Below are positions 42,367-54,900 of a DNA stretch of 64,000 nt, piece by piece. Location of the stretch: positions 124,001-188,000 of the forward strand of contig JASANE010017555.1 in the NCBI GenBank assembly GCA_030248225.1, given 5' to 3'. Below the pieces are notes generated by a model. It saw only the letters and a list, made by a program, of their open reading frames with translations. It did not search any database and had not been told where the DNA came from. Positions within the stretch are counted from its first letter, which is position 1. Each line of letters begins with the position of its first letter. Both the position numbers and the translations under genes were made by a program. Source of the DNA: Trileptium ribeirensis. Lineage: Eukaryota > Nematoda > Enoplea > Enoplida > Thoracostomopsidae.

Positions 42367-43816
42367 TAAATTTATTATTTAACCTCGTATTTTTTTCTTG
42401 GTTATTCTTAAGCGAGCCGTAGTCGTTGTCGGGGACAAAATTTATTATTTAACCTCGTATTTTTTTCTTGGTTATTCTTAAGCGAGCCGTAGTCGTTGTC
42501 GGGGACAAAATTTATTATTTAACCTCGTATTTTTTCTTGGTTATTCTTAAGCGAGCCGTAGTCGTTGTCGGGGACAAAATTTATTATTTAACCTCGTATT
42601 TTTTCTTGGTTATTCTTAAGCGAGCGTAGTCGTTGTCGGGGACAAAATTTATTATTTAACCTCGTATTTTTTCTTGGTTATTCTTAAGCGAGCGTAGTCG
42701 TTGTCGGGGACAAAATTTATTATTTAACCTCGTATTTTTTCTTGGTTATTCTTAAGCGAGCGTAGTCGTTGTCGGGGACAAAATTTATTATTTAACCTCG
42801 TATTTTTTCTTGGTTATTCTTAAGCGAGCGTAGTCGTTGTCGGGGACAAAATTTATTATTTAACCTCGTATTTTTTTCTTGGTTATTCTTAAGCGAGCCG
42901 TAGTCGTCGGGGATAAAATTTATTATTTAACCTCGTATTTTTTCTTGGTTATTCTTAAGCGAGCGTAGTCGTTGTCGGGGACAAAATTTATTATTTAACC
43001 TCGTATTTTTTTCTTGGTTATTCTTAAGCGAGCCGTAGTCGTTGTCGGGGACAAAATTTATTATTTAACCTCGTATTTTTTTCTTGGTTATTCTTAAGCG
43101 AGCCGTAGTCGTCGGGGATAAAATTTATTATTTAACCTCGTATTTTTTCTTGGTTATTCTTAAGCGAGCGTAGTCGTTGTCGGGGACAAAATTTATTATT
43201 TAACCTCGTATTTTTTTCTTGGTTATTCTTAAGCGAGCCGTAGTCGTTGTCGGGGACAAAATTTATTATTTAACCTCGTATTTTTTCTTGGTTATTCTTA
43301 AGCGAGCGTAGTCGTTGTCGGGGACAAAATTTATTATTTAACCTCGTATTTTTTCTTGGTTATTCTTAAGCGAGCGTAGTCGTTGTCGGGGACAAAATTT
43401 ATTATTTAACCTCGTATTTTTTCTTGGTTATTCTTAAGCGAGCGTAGTCGTTGTCGGGGACAAAATTTATTATTTAACCTCGTATTTTTTCTTGGTTATT
43501 CTTAAGCGAGCGTAGTCGTTGTCGGGGACAAAATTTATTATTTAACCTCGTATTTTTTCTTGGTTATTCTTAAGCGAGCGTAGTCGTTGTCGGGGACAAA
43601 ATTTATTATTTAACCTCGTATTTTTTCTTGGTTATTCTTAAGCGAGCGTAGTCGTTGTCGGGGACAAAATTTATTATTTAACCTCGTATTTTTTCTTGGT
43701 TATTCTTAAGCGAGCGTAGTCGTTGTCGGGGACAAAATTTATTATTTAACCTCGTATTTTTTCTTGGTTATTCTTAAGCGAGCGTAGTCGTTGTCGGGGA
43801 CAAAATTTATTATTTA
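42367..43816. repeat. 68-70-bp tandem array, about 21 copies
   Basis: A unit with AAATTTATTATTTAACCTCG, a T-run, CTTGGTTATTCTTAAGCGAG and (C)CGTAGTCGTTGTCGGGGAC. Variants: T-run of 6 or 7, GAGCG or GAGCCG, and a TAGTCGTCGGGGAT form seen twice. No spacers, so it is a satellite and not a CRISPR-like array. Confidence 0.98.
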
Positions 43817-43938
43817 TAAATATTTCACTTTTTGGACATGCGTATTGTGGTATAGTGGTGATAATAAGAAATATCGAAAAATAATAAGAAATAGCGGTGA
43901 TATTTGACGCATGTCTTATACCGAAATCAAAGGTAGAT

Positions 43939-44100
43939 GGGTAAATATTTTTAAACGGAATTGGGACCGGGACCTCTTCTAGTCAATCTTTGTGTAAATA
44001 TTTTTAAACGGAATTGGGACCGGGACGTCTTCTAGTCAATCGTTGTGTAAATATTTTTTAAACGTAATGGGGACCGGGACCTAGTGCAGTCAAGCATTTG
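43939..44100. repeat. 53-bp tandem repeat, 3 copies
   Basis: GTAAATATTTTTAAACGGAA then TTGGGACCGGGAC and CTAGTCAATC recurs at 43939, 43994 and 44047. The third copy is more diverged. Confidence 0.95.
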
Positions 44101-44590
44101 TCACGCTGTTGTAGCAGTGTTATATATCCGGGTTCGTTTTTTTTCGGAAAAAAGTGAGATTTTACAATTAGCTTTTTACTTGGTAATAGCAAGAAACACA
44201 GTTTATTTGTTAATGCCTGTTCAAAATGCCTATTGAAAAATATCAGGAAACACAGTTTATGCAAAATTGAATCCTGTTGTTGATTGTCAATGCCTTAATT
44301 ACTGAAAAAGATCTAAAACTGTAATGTTGTCACTTAGAATTTGCAACCACATAGTGCAGCGGCAGCTCAATCTTTTCAACGGGCAGGGTTATGTGAAAAC
44401 CACACGGTGGCTATATCGATAGGCGTGCGTATTATTATTTGGTTCGAATTATAAGTGAAAGTACTTCATATTTTTAGTATTGTGTAAACTTACTAACTGG
44501 TGTCAAACTGCCTACCGTCTAAATAATGCTGGAAGCGCATTAATACAATGGAGTATGTAATTTAAGTCTACGATCCAACTGTGGATCTAT
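44101..44590. other. Intergenic, no gene supported
   Basis: No coding region recognised. A duplicated CAGGAAACACAGTTTAT / CAAGAAACACAGTTTAT word pair lies near 44190-44260. Confidence 0.4.
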
Positions 44591-44599
44591 TTAGCCTAT

Positions 44600-44840
44600 G
44601 ACCCGTCGTGGTAAAAATGCCATACATCCTCGCGGATATCTATCACAGCTAGAGTGGTGGGATGGTGGTGGATAACCACCAAGGGGTGTAACCCCTAGGT
44701 TTTTGGTTTTTCTTGGAGGGAGGGCAGACTTTATGGGTAACCAACCTCCGTCCCATATCCACCTGTGGGCACGTGTGCCTGGCCTGTGTATGCCTAGTTT
44801 ACTTCTTTCATGTGCTCTATACAAATCCCATGGCTCTATA
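44600..44840. other. GC-richer block with adjacent hairpins, possible dispersed repeat
   Basis: GGTGG...CCACC and AGGGGT-GTA-ACCCCT hairpins lie side by side at about 44658-44698 in an otherwise AT-rich area. An 86-codon minus-strand frame (44591-44851) crosses it, without family features. Likely a repeat, not a gene. Confidence 0.35.
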
Positions 44841-44899
44841 CAGTAGCGCAACTATTTATTTTAAATTTGCCATCGGGCAAAAGTTTCTGATCCGGTGAA

Positions 44900-46000
44900 G
44901 GACGCAAGTTATATATGCTTATGCTAAGAATATAAATTTAGTTGATCCCTGAAAGGTATAGAGTTACACCATTTCTACCATATAAATAATATATTAAATG
45001 TAAAGGCTGTTTAAATGGGTGTAAATAATGCTCACGGGCGTAATATTTTGTTGCATAACGGTTTTCCAACTAATTTTGCTTCCAAAATACTGGAATAGCT
45101 GTTTTGAGGTGGGCGGGGGGTGGGGGTAGGAAAAACCATTTTTTCCAATGCTCAACCCTGGTATATGTTGTCTTTTTGAGAAGTTGGAAAACGGTTTAGC
45201 AAGCTTAAAAATTTGGTTTTGTCAGTCCAAATGGTGTGCGCAGGTTTCACGGTTCAAAATTCCGACGAAAATGGTTTTCACAATGCAGGTATGCGTAAAA
45301 GTTTGGAGGGTTAGATCAGCTAACCTCACTATTGTTAACTATTGCCGCCATTTAACTAAACATATGCGGCGATTATTATAAACTGGATTCCAGTTTTATT
45401 TACTCTCTGATGAGATATAAACGTAATACAGTTTGCTGCGCATAAATGTTTCGTAAACTCGTATAAATGAATGTTCTTTGTTGAATTTTTGCTCGAATAA
45501 ACTGTGATTGTTGCCATTCTACTAGCGGTTATAATAATTATTTTAAGTAAAGCAAGGTTTAGTTGTGAAATTGTGTCTTAACGAACAACTGTAGCTATAT
45601 GGTTCAAAATTTGAGGTTTGTCAAACATTGCACGATACACAAATTAATTCGGGCATGAAAGGATTAATTAAAAATTAGCTTATTGAGTGCATAAATGCAA
45701 TTTTCCCTGCTCCAAACCCAGATATCTAATCAGACCCAGTAAAATCGGAATTATATAGACGCAGCGCCCATTTTTGCAAAACCCTGTGACATATCCGTGA
45801 TAGTAATCTGCATACGGCGATAAAATAAAAGCATAATTTAAACAGTAAGACCCCAATTTGTGTTAGCCAGAAGTACACGACAGAGTCTGCCAAATTGAGT
45901 AGACTCGTGTTGGGGACCAGACTACTAGATAGGCATTTGTTTATATACATTAGAAATCTATACTGCAACGGATGGTAGCCATGCCATACTGCAAATTCGA
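44900..46000. other. Intergenic, no gene supported apart from a SINE tail
   Basis: Short frames at 45148-45381 and 45726-45968 lack supporting features. Confidence 0.35.
45620..45670 (+). mobile_element. Truncated SINE, 3' tail only
   Basis: ATTGCACGATACACAAATTA followed by A(T/A)TCGG and GTGAAA-like words matches the tail of the SINE at 52579-52705. The tRNA-derived head is missing, as in a 5'-truncated insertion. Confidence 0.65.
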
Positions 46001-46004
46001 AGAA

Positions 46005-46690
46005 CGTTGGTAAAATTGCGCAATCGTGGCAGTTTTGGAAACAGGAAAATTGGTAAAATTCGGAATTTACGAAATAGGAAGTTTTTGAAATGAGAAACTG
46101 GACAACGATTGGGAAACGGGAAAAGCGAGAATCTGGCGTTGCAAATTTATATAAAACGGAAAATTGGTTAAATAAGAGGCGAAATTTTGGGAAGCAATAC
46201 TATTGCTAAGTACATTGGGACATTTTTCCCTTTGGAAATGTTGAGAAACAGGAAAGTTGATAATTTACCGTTGGAAATTTTGTTCAAAGAAAACTGCGAA
46301 TTTCTGTCTGAAAATTTTGGCCGGGAAAGTTTGTGGCAAATTAAAGCTAGGAATTTCCTGTTAGGCAACCGGAGAGTTGGAACATTCTTTGCTGAGGAAT
46401 TTTTCGAATTGGGGAAATTTTGTGGTGAGAGAGGCGGGGAAGTAGAAAATTTACGGAGCAGAAGAGACAGAATTTTTCGTCGGAAAGGTAGAAAACGAAA
46501 ATGTTGAGTAGGGGCAACTTTCATGATTGAAAAACTAGAAATTTTTGGGAAACCGGATCCTGGGAAATTTACACTTTTGAAAAGAAATTCACAGTCAGAA
46601 ATGCAAACGTAGGCAAGTTTGCAAAAGCGGCAAATTTGGGGAATTCTTGGAAACGGGAAAATAGGGAAGGTTTGGGATACGGGAAAATTA
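46005..46690. repeat. Purine-rich degenerate minisatellite
   Basis: GGAAAATTGG, GGGAAAC and GGAAATTTTG words repeat irregularly with a period near 20 bp. Open frames of 106 (+) and 118 (-) codons in it reflect the composition and should not be read as genes. Confidence 0.65.
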
Positions 46691-46920
46691 TTATTTTCAA
46701 GCTATATCCTGTAATTTTACAGGATATGTGGCGTTATGTACTTTCAATTGTCCTAAATCCGTGCTATAATATTTGATCCAGTTTTAAGAAATTGCGCCAG
46801 AGTTACCTAAAGCAAACAACAGAGCTACAGTAAAGTGTCTTAGCTTAGGTATATATAATAATCACTCAAAGAATTAAGGATTTGTTTTGCTGGTTGCCCG
46901 TCTCAAGGCGCTAAACTAAA

Positions 46921-49900
46921 CGACCCGACAGTGCGAAGAAGCTACAAAACGCGTTGGAACGTGTTCTCTTTGGGGCAATTTTAATTGCGTCTTTTGTCAG
47001 ATCTGACAATCGACCAAAGTACACCCGACAGTGCGAAGAAGCGACAAAACGCGTTGGAACGTGTTCTCTTTGGGGTAATTTTAATTGCGTCTTTTGTCAG
47101 ATCTGACAATCGACCAAGGTACACCCGACAGTGCGAAGAAGCGACAAAACGCGTTGGAAGGTGTTCTCTTTGGGGCAATTTTAATTGCGTCTTTTATGAG
47201 ATCTGACAACCGACCTCAGTACACCCGACAGTGCGAAGAAGCGACAAAATGCGTTGGAACGTGTTCTCTTTGGGGCAATTTTAATTGCGTCTTTTGTCAG
47301 ATCTGACAATCAACCAAAGTACACCCGACAGTGCGAAGAAGCGACAAAACGCATTGGAACGTGTTCTCTTTGGGGCAATTTTAATTGCGTCTTTTGTCAG
47401 ATCTGACAATCGACCAAAGTACACCCGACAGTGCGAAGAAGCGACAAAACGGTTTGGAACGTGTTCTCTTTGGGGCAATTTTAATTGCGTCTTTTGTCAG
47501 ATCTGACAATCGACCAAGGTACACCCGACAGTGCGAAGAAGCGACAAAATGCGTTGGAACGTGTTCTCTTTGGGGCAATTTTAATTGCATCTTTTATGAG
47601 ATCTGACAATCAACCAAAGTACACCCGACAGTGCGAAGAAGCGACAAAACGCATTGGAACGTGTTCTCTTTGGGGCAATTTTAATTGCGTCTTTTGTCAG
47701 ATCTGACAATCGACCAAAGTACACCCGACAGTGCGAAGAAGCGACAAAATGCGTTGGAACGTGTTCTCTTTGGGGCAATTTTAATTGCGTCTTTTGTCAG
47801 ATCTGACAATCGACCAAAGTACACCCGACAGTGCGAAGAAGCGACAAAACGCATTGGAACGTGTTCTCTTTGGGGCAATTTTAATTGCGTCTTTTGTCAG
47901 ATCTGACAATCGACCAAAGTACACCCGACAGTGCGAAGAAGCGACAAAATGCGTTGGAACGTGTTCTCTTTGGGGCAATTTTAATTGCGTCTTTTGTCAG
48001 ATCTGACAATCGACCAAAGTACACCCGACAGTGCGAAGAAGCGACAAAACGCGTTGGAACGTGTTCTCTTTGGGGCAATTTTAATTGCGTCTTTTGTCAG
48101 ATCTGACAATCGACCAAGGTACACCCGACAGTGCGAAGAAGCGACAAAACGCATTGGAACGTGTTCTCTTTGGGGCAATTTTAATTGCGTCTTTTGTCAG
48201 ATCTGACAATCGACCAAAGTACACCCGACAGTGCGAAGAAGCGACAAAATGCGTTGGAACGTGTTCTCTTTTGGGGAATTTTAATTGCGTCTTTTGTCAG
48301 ATCTGACAATCGACCAAAGTACACCCGACAGTGCGAAGAAGCGACAAAACGCATTGGAACGTGTTCTCTTTGGGGCAATTTTAATTGCGTCTTTTGTCAG
48401 ATCTGACAATCGACCAAAGTACACCCGACAGTGCGAAGAAGCGACAAAATGCGTTGGAACGTGTTCTCTTTGGGGCAATTTTAATTGCGTCTTTTGTCAG
48501 ATCTGACAATCGACCAAAGTACACCCGACAGTGCGAAGAAGCGACAAAACGCATTGGAACGTGTTCTCTTTGGGGCAATTTTAATTGCGTCTTTTGTCAG
48601 ATCTGACAATCGACCAAAGTACACCCGACAGTGCGAAGAAGCGACAAAATGCGTTGGAACGTGTTCTCTTTGGGGCAATTTTAATTGCGTCTTTTGTCAG
48701 ATCTGACAATCGACCAAAGTACACCCGACAGTGCGAAGAAGCGACAAAACGCATTGGAACGTGTTCTCTTTGGGGCAATTTTAATTGCGTCTTTTGTCAG
48801 ATCTGACAATCGACCAAAGTACACCCGACAGTGCGAAGAAGCGACAAAATGCGTTGGAACGTGTTCTCTTTGGGGCAATTTTAATTGCGTCTTTTGTCAG
48901 ATCTGACAATCGACCAAAGTACACCCGACAGTGCGAAGAAGCGACAAAACGCATTGGAACGTGTGCCCCCGCCACTCTCTTTGGGGCAATTTTAATTGCG
49001 TCTTTAGAAAACAAAACAACAAACACACCGGTGCGAGAGCGACAAAACGCATTGGAACGTGTTCTCTCCTTTGTCAGATCTGACAATCGACCAAAGTACA
49101 CCCGACAGTGCGAAGAAGCGACAAAACGCATTGGAACGTGTTCTCTTTGGGGCAATTTTAATTGCGTCTTTTGTCAGATCTGACAATCGACCAAAGTACA
49201 CCCGACAGTGCGAAGAAGCGACAAAACGCATTGGAACGTGTTCTCTTTGGGGCAATTTTAATTGCGTCTTTTGTCAGATCTGACAATCGACCAAGGTACA
49301 CCCGACAGTGCGAAGAAGCGACAAAACGCATTGGAACGTGTTCTCTTGGGGCAATTTTAATTGCGTCTTTTGTCAGATCTGACAATCGAGCCAAAGTACC
49401 CCCGACAGTGCGAAGAAGCGACAAAACGCATTGGAACGTGTTCTCTTTGGGGCAATTTTAATTGCGTCTTTTGTCAGATCTGCATCGACCGAGTACCCCG
49501 ACAGTGCGAAGAAGACACGAACGTGTTTCTGCGTTATTGCATCTTTTGAGATCTGACAATCAACCAAGAATAGACAGCGGCGGCGAAGAAGCGACAAAAC
49601 GCAAACGGGCAAATTCGCTCAGATCACAATCACCAAAAGCCACACAAAAACACAAAACACCCAAAACCAACGGCAATTTTAATTGCGTCTTTTGTCAGAT
49701 CTGACAATCGACCAAAGTACACCCGACAGTGCTAATAATCTACAAAACTCTTTTGAACTTTTTCTATTTTGTGAAATTTTTTTTGAGTTTTTTTTAAGAT
49801 ATGACAATCGACCAAAGTACACCCGACAGTGCGAAGAAGCGACAAAACGCATTGGAACGTGTTCTCTTTGGGGCAATTTTAATTGCGTCTTTTGTCAGAT

Positions 49901-52054
49901 CTGACAATCGACCAAAGTACACCCGACAGTGCGAAGAAGCGATAAAACGCGTTGGAACGTGTTCTCTTTGGGGCAATTTTAATTGCGTCTTTTGTCAGAT
50001 CTGACAATCGACCAAGGTACACCCGACAGTGCGAAGAAGCGACAAAATGCGTTGGAACGTGTTCTCTTTGGCTTTTCTCCGTCTTTCTCAATCTGACGTC
50101 CCAGAGTGCGAAGAAGCGACAAAACGCGTTGGAACGTGTTCTCTTGGGGCAATTTTAATTGCATCTAATAAATACAAAGACACCCGCGTGCGGAGCGCGC
50201 TTGGCGTGTTCTCTTTGGGGCTTTCTGGTCTTTTGTTCTCCACCAGACACCGCCGGCCCGCCCTCTTTTATGAGATCTGACAATCAACCAAAGTACACCC
50301 GACAGTGCGAAGAAGCGACAAAACGCATTGGAACGTGTTCTCTTGGGGCAATTTTAATTGCGTCTTTTGTCAGATCTGACAATCGACCAAAGTACACCCG
50401 ACAGTGCGAAGAAGCGACAAAATGCGTTGGAACGTGTTCTCTTTTGGGCAATTTTAATTGCGTCATAGATCTGACAATCACCAAAGTACCCCGACGTGCG
50501 AAGAGCGACAACGCTTGGACGTGTTCTCTTTGGGGCAATTTTTGACAATCGACCAAAGTACACCCGACAGTGCGAAGAAGCGACAAAACGCGTTGGAACG
50601 TGTTCTCTTTGGGGCAATTTTAATTGCGTCTTTTGTCAGATCTGACAATCGACCAAGGTACACCCGACAGTGCGAAGAAGCGACAAAACGCATTGGAACG
50701 TGTTCTCTTTGGGGCAATTTTAATTGCGTCTTTTGTCAGATCTGACAATCGACCAAAGTACACCCGACAGTGCGAAGAAGCGACAAAATGCGTTGGAACG
50801 TGTTCTCTTTGGGGCAATTTTAATTGCGTCTTTTGTCAGATCTGACAATCGACCAAAGTACACCCGACAGTGCGAAGAAGCGACAAAACGCATTGGAACG
50901 TGTTCTCTTTGGGGCAATTTTAATTGCGTCTTTTGTCAGATCTGACAATCGACCAAAGTACACCCGACAGTGCGAAGAAGCGACAAAATGCGTTGGAACG
51001 TGTTCTCTTTGGGGCAATTTTAATTGCGTCTTTTGTCAGATCTGACAATCGACCAAAGTACACCCGACAGTGCGAAGAAGCGACAAAACGCATTGGAACG
51101 TGTTCTCTTTGGGGCAATTTTAATTGCGTCTTTTGTCAGATCTGACAATCGACCAAAGTACACCCGACAGTGCGAAGAAGCGACAAAATGCGTTGGAACG
51201 TGTTCTCTTTGGGGCAATTTTAATTGCGTCTTTTGTCAGATCTGACAATCGACCAAAGTACACCCGACAGTGCGAAGAAGCGACAAAACGCATTGGAACG
51301 TGTTCGCTTTGGGGCAATTTTAATTGCGTCTTTTGTCAGATCTGACAATCGACCAAAGTACACCCGACAGTGCGAAGAAGCGACAAAATGCGTTGGAACG
51401 TGTTCTCTTTGGGGCAATTTTAATTGCGTCTTTTGTCAGATCTGACAATCGACCAAGGTACACCCGACAGTGCGAAGAAGCGACAAAACGCATTGGAACG
51501 TGTTCTCTTTGGGGCAATTTTAATTGCGTCTTTTGTCAGATCTGACAATCGACCAAAGTACACCCGACAGTGCGAAGAAGCGACAAAATGCGTTGGAACG
51601 TGTTCTCTTTGGGGCAATTTTAATTGCATCTTTTATGAGATCTGACAATCAACCAAAGTACACCCGACAGTGCGAAGAAGCGACAAAACGCGTTGGAACG
51701 TGTTCTATTTGGGGCAATTTTAATTGCGTCTTTTGTCAGATCTGACAATCAACCAAAGTACACCCGACAGTGCGAAGAAGCGACAAAACGCGTTGGAACG
51801 TGTTCTCTTTGGGGCAATTTTAATTGCGTCTTTTGTCAGATCTGACAATCGACCAAAGTACACCCGACAGTGCGAAGAAGCGACAAAACGCGTTGGAACG
51901 TGTTCTCTTTGGGGTAATTTTAATTGCGTCTTTTGTCAGATCTGACAATCGACCAAAGTACACCCGACAGTGCGAAGAAGCGACAAAACGCGTTGGAACG
52001 TGTTCTCTTTGGGGCAATTTTAATTGCGTCTTTTGTCAGATCTGACAATCAACC
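46921..52054. repeat. 100-bp satellite array, about 51 units
   Basis: A unit of exactly 100 bp containing ACCCGACAGTGCGAAGAAGC, GTTGGAACGTGTTCTCTTTG, GGGCAATTTTAATTGCGTCT and TTTGTCAGATCTGACAATCG. Each unit has the 16-bp palindrome TTGTCAGATCTGACAA and a GCAATT-TT-AATTGC inverted repeat. Most units alternate between ACGCATTGG and ATGCGTTGG versions, a 200-bp higher-order dimer. Open frames of 65-73 codons in every unit are by-products of a unit lacking stops and are not genes. Confidence 0.99.
48960..50560. other. Disordered core of the 100-bp array
   Basis: Units here are shortened, frayed or contain foreign-looking inserts (for example at 48965-49065, 49480-49680, 49735-49800, 50070-50275 and 50460-50560), while units on both sides are nearly identical. 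It may be real decay or a consensus and assembly problem inside the array. Confidence 0.85.
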
Positions 52055-52055
52055 T

Positions 52056-52570
52056 GATTGCTATCGTTTTTGTCGAATCTCTTTGGATTACAGCATAAAC
52101 AAAATAGCATAGAAATACCAAAGTAAAGGTGTATATATCGATAAGCTGTCTCTGTTCACTGGTTTATCCTTCACTGTCTTGGGAATCATTTGAAACGAAG
52201 TGATATTGCATGAGCAAAACATTTTCCTGCGTATATTTTATAATCATTCTAAAAACAACGGTCTTGAGCAATCTCGAAGAATTATCTCTCGGATGTCGAC
52301 GCGGCTGAACTTTTTGGGTCTGGTTATTCGAATAAAAAGAGATGACGCCTTTCCGTAAAATATATAGTTATGTTCTCCTGAACTCCGATCGAAGGAAAAA
52401 GATTGTGTGGCACGGGATAATGTAGGTGGCGTTCAGTGTCCACTAGGTACAGTCGTGCCCTGTGCACATTGTAAAGTTTTTTTTGCGTTGTGTTAACACA
52501 GTTTGTCGTACGTAGACCGTTAGCATGTGTGTTGTTAATCGCTCGCCTTCTGAAATTCATTTAGCAATAG
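52056..52570. other. Unique DNA right of the satellite, no gene supported
   Basis: No family features in the short minus-strand frame at 52324-52560. Confidence 0.4.
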
Positions 52571-52578
52571 AGCAAACC

Positions 52579-52705
52579 TCCTGGATAGCTCAGTGGTTTG
52601 CGTTCGAACTGTCGCTTGCACAGCCTGGGTTCAGTCCGTGGCGTCTGTGTAAGTTTCTCACATATTGCACGATACACAAATTAAATCGGTCGTGAAAAGG
52701 TTAAC
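52579..52705 (+). mobile_element. tRNA-derived SINE
   Basis: The head CCTGGATAGCTCAGTGGTTT contains a good pol III A box (TAGCTCAGTGG). About 40 bp on is a near-consensus B box, GGGTTCAGTCC. It is followed by a tRNA-unrelated tail with CATATTGCACGATACACAAA, also found alone at 45620-45670. Head plus shared tail is the normal SINE structure; target duplications were not resolved. Confidence 0.7.
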
Positions 52706-53160
52706 ATCATTACGGGAAGGTGGCGCTGACATGGACGCAAAGGCATTCGCATCAGAGGAGACTATGATGATGCAAGTCATAAATCAAATTGTTTCAACTT
52801 TATTCAAATTTACACCCTTCAATAATGCTTAATTTCACACAAACCCAAATGCTTTGTTTCTTGTATTTCCGATTTACCGACTTTTGAATATGAGATTTGG
52901 CAGTGGATGGGAATGGTTCCTTATGTCATAGTACACAATATTATCAGGATTTGTGTCTTTCCTATAAGTATTATGGAACCGCCCTAAAACAAAAGGGTGG
53001 GCTCCTGGCTAGACGCCTTTCCCGCGGACCTATGGATAAACGCCGTATAGGGATATCTTTTATTCAATTTTCCATTGTTCTCAGTGAAAATGCGAGTGAA
53101 AACTTGATTTATTAATTTTTTCTCATACTCTCAATAAATTTGCGATTTCAATTTCATTAG

Positions 53161-54900
53161 GAACTGGGGTTCTTTGCACAGTAGGCTTGGTATGGTACCA
53201 GGGTAACCGTTTAGTTAACACAACAACCAAGATGGTTTATTATATGACACGATTGAAAAACCTAAGCTCAAATCGAGCATTAATCAACAAGGCCGGTGAC
53301 ATGCGTTGGGTAAATGGAACTGGGGTTCTTTGCACAATAGGCTTGGCATGGTACAAGGGTAACCGTTTAGTTAACACAACAACCAAGATGGTTTATTATA
53401 TGACACGATTGAAATACCTAAGCACAGATCGAGCATTAATCAACAAGGCCGGTGACATGCGTTGGGTAAATGGAACTGGGGTTCTTTGCACAGTAGGCTT
53501 GGTATGGTACAAGGGTAACCGTTTAGTTAACACAACAACCAAGATGGTTTATTATATGACACGGTTGAAATACCTAAGCTCAGATCGAGCATTAATCAAC
53601 ACGGCCGGTGACATGCGTTGGGTAAATGGAACTGGGGTTCTTTGCACAGTAGGCTTGGTATGGTACAAGGGTAACCGTTTAGTTAACACAACAACCAAGA
53701 TGGTTTATTATATGACACGATTGAAATACCTAAGCTCAGATCGAGCATTAATCAACAAGGCCGGTGACATGCGTTGGGTAAATGGAACTGGGGTTCTTTG
53801 CACAGCAGGCTTGGTATGGTACAAGGGTAACCGTTCAGTTAACACAACAACCAAGATGGTTTATTATATGACACGGTTGAAATACTTAAGCTCAGATCGA
53901 GCATTAATCAACAAGGCCGGTGACATGCGTTGGGTAAATGGAACTGGGGTTCTTTGCACAGCAGGCTTGGTATGGTACAAGGGTAACCGTTCAGTTAACA
54001 CAACAACCAAGATGGTTTATTATATGACACGGTTGAAATACTTAAGCTCAGATCGAGCATTAATCAACAAGGCCGGTGACATGCGTTGGGTAAATGGAAC
54101 TGGGGTTCTTTGCACAGCAGGCTTGGTATGGTACAAGGGTAACCGTTTAGTTAACACAACAACCAAGATGGTTTATTATATGAGACGATTGAAATACCTA
54201 AGCTCAGATCGAGCATCAATCAACAAGGCCGGGACATGCGTTGGGTAAATGGAACTGGGGTTCTTTGCACAGCAGCAGGCTTGGTATGGTACAAGGGTAA
54301 CCGTTTAGTTAACACAACAACCAAGATGGTTTATTATATGAGACGATTGAAATACCTAAGCTCAGATCGAGCATCAATCAACAAGGCCGGGACATGCGTT
54401 GGGTAAATGGAACTGGGGTTCTTTGCACAGCAGCAGGCTTGGTATGGTACAAGGGTCACCGTTCAGTTAACACAATAACCAAGATGGTTTATTATATGAC
54501 ACGGTTGAAAAACCTAAGCTCAGATCGAGCATTAATCAACAAGGCCGGTGACATGCGTTGGGTAAATGGAACTGGGGTTCTTTGCACAGCAGGCTTGGTA
54601 TGGTACAAGGGTAACCGTTTAGTTAACACAACAACCAAGATGGTTTATTATATGAGACGATTGAAATACCTAAGCTCAGATCGAGCATCAATCAACAAGG
54701 CCGGGACATGCGTTGGGTAAATGGAACTGGGGTTCTTTGCACAGCAGCAGGCTTGGTATGGTACAAGGGTAACCGTTTAGTTAACACAACAACCAAGATG
54801 GTTTATTATATGACACGGTTGAAAAACCTAAGCTCAGATCGAGCATTAATCAACAAGGCCGGTGACATGCGCTGGGTAACTGGAACTGTCAATTTGAACT
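53161..54900. repeat. 156-bp tandem array, about 11 units
   Basis: Units start with GAACTGGGGTTCTTTGCACA at 53161, 53317, 53473, 53629, 53785, 53941, 54097 and onward. Because 156 is 52 codons, the + strand frame stays open from 53187 to 54248 (353 codons, internal repeat WYKGNRLVNTTTKMVYYMTR). From about 54230 a 2-bp loss (GGTGACATG to GGGACATG) and a 3-bp gain (GCAGCAG) appear in some units and break the frame. No ATG or splice context marks a gene start. Confidence 0.97.

Noticed and set aside
42367..43816. CRISPR-like array
   Set aside because: Repeats are directly adjacent with no unique spacers, and the genome is animal-type; this is a satellite.
46168..46524. 106- and 118-codon frames on opposite strands
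   Set aside because: Both lie in purine-rich degenerate repeat DNA and mirror each other.
46981..52112. Dozens of 65-132-codon open frames on both strands
   Set aside because: They repeat with the 100-bp satellite unit, shift frame each unit and exist on both strands at once.
53187..54248. 353-codon protein gene
   Set aside because: The open frame follows from a 156-bp period; no start codon context, splice site or family match. Kept only as a finding.
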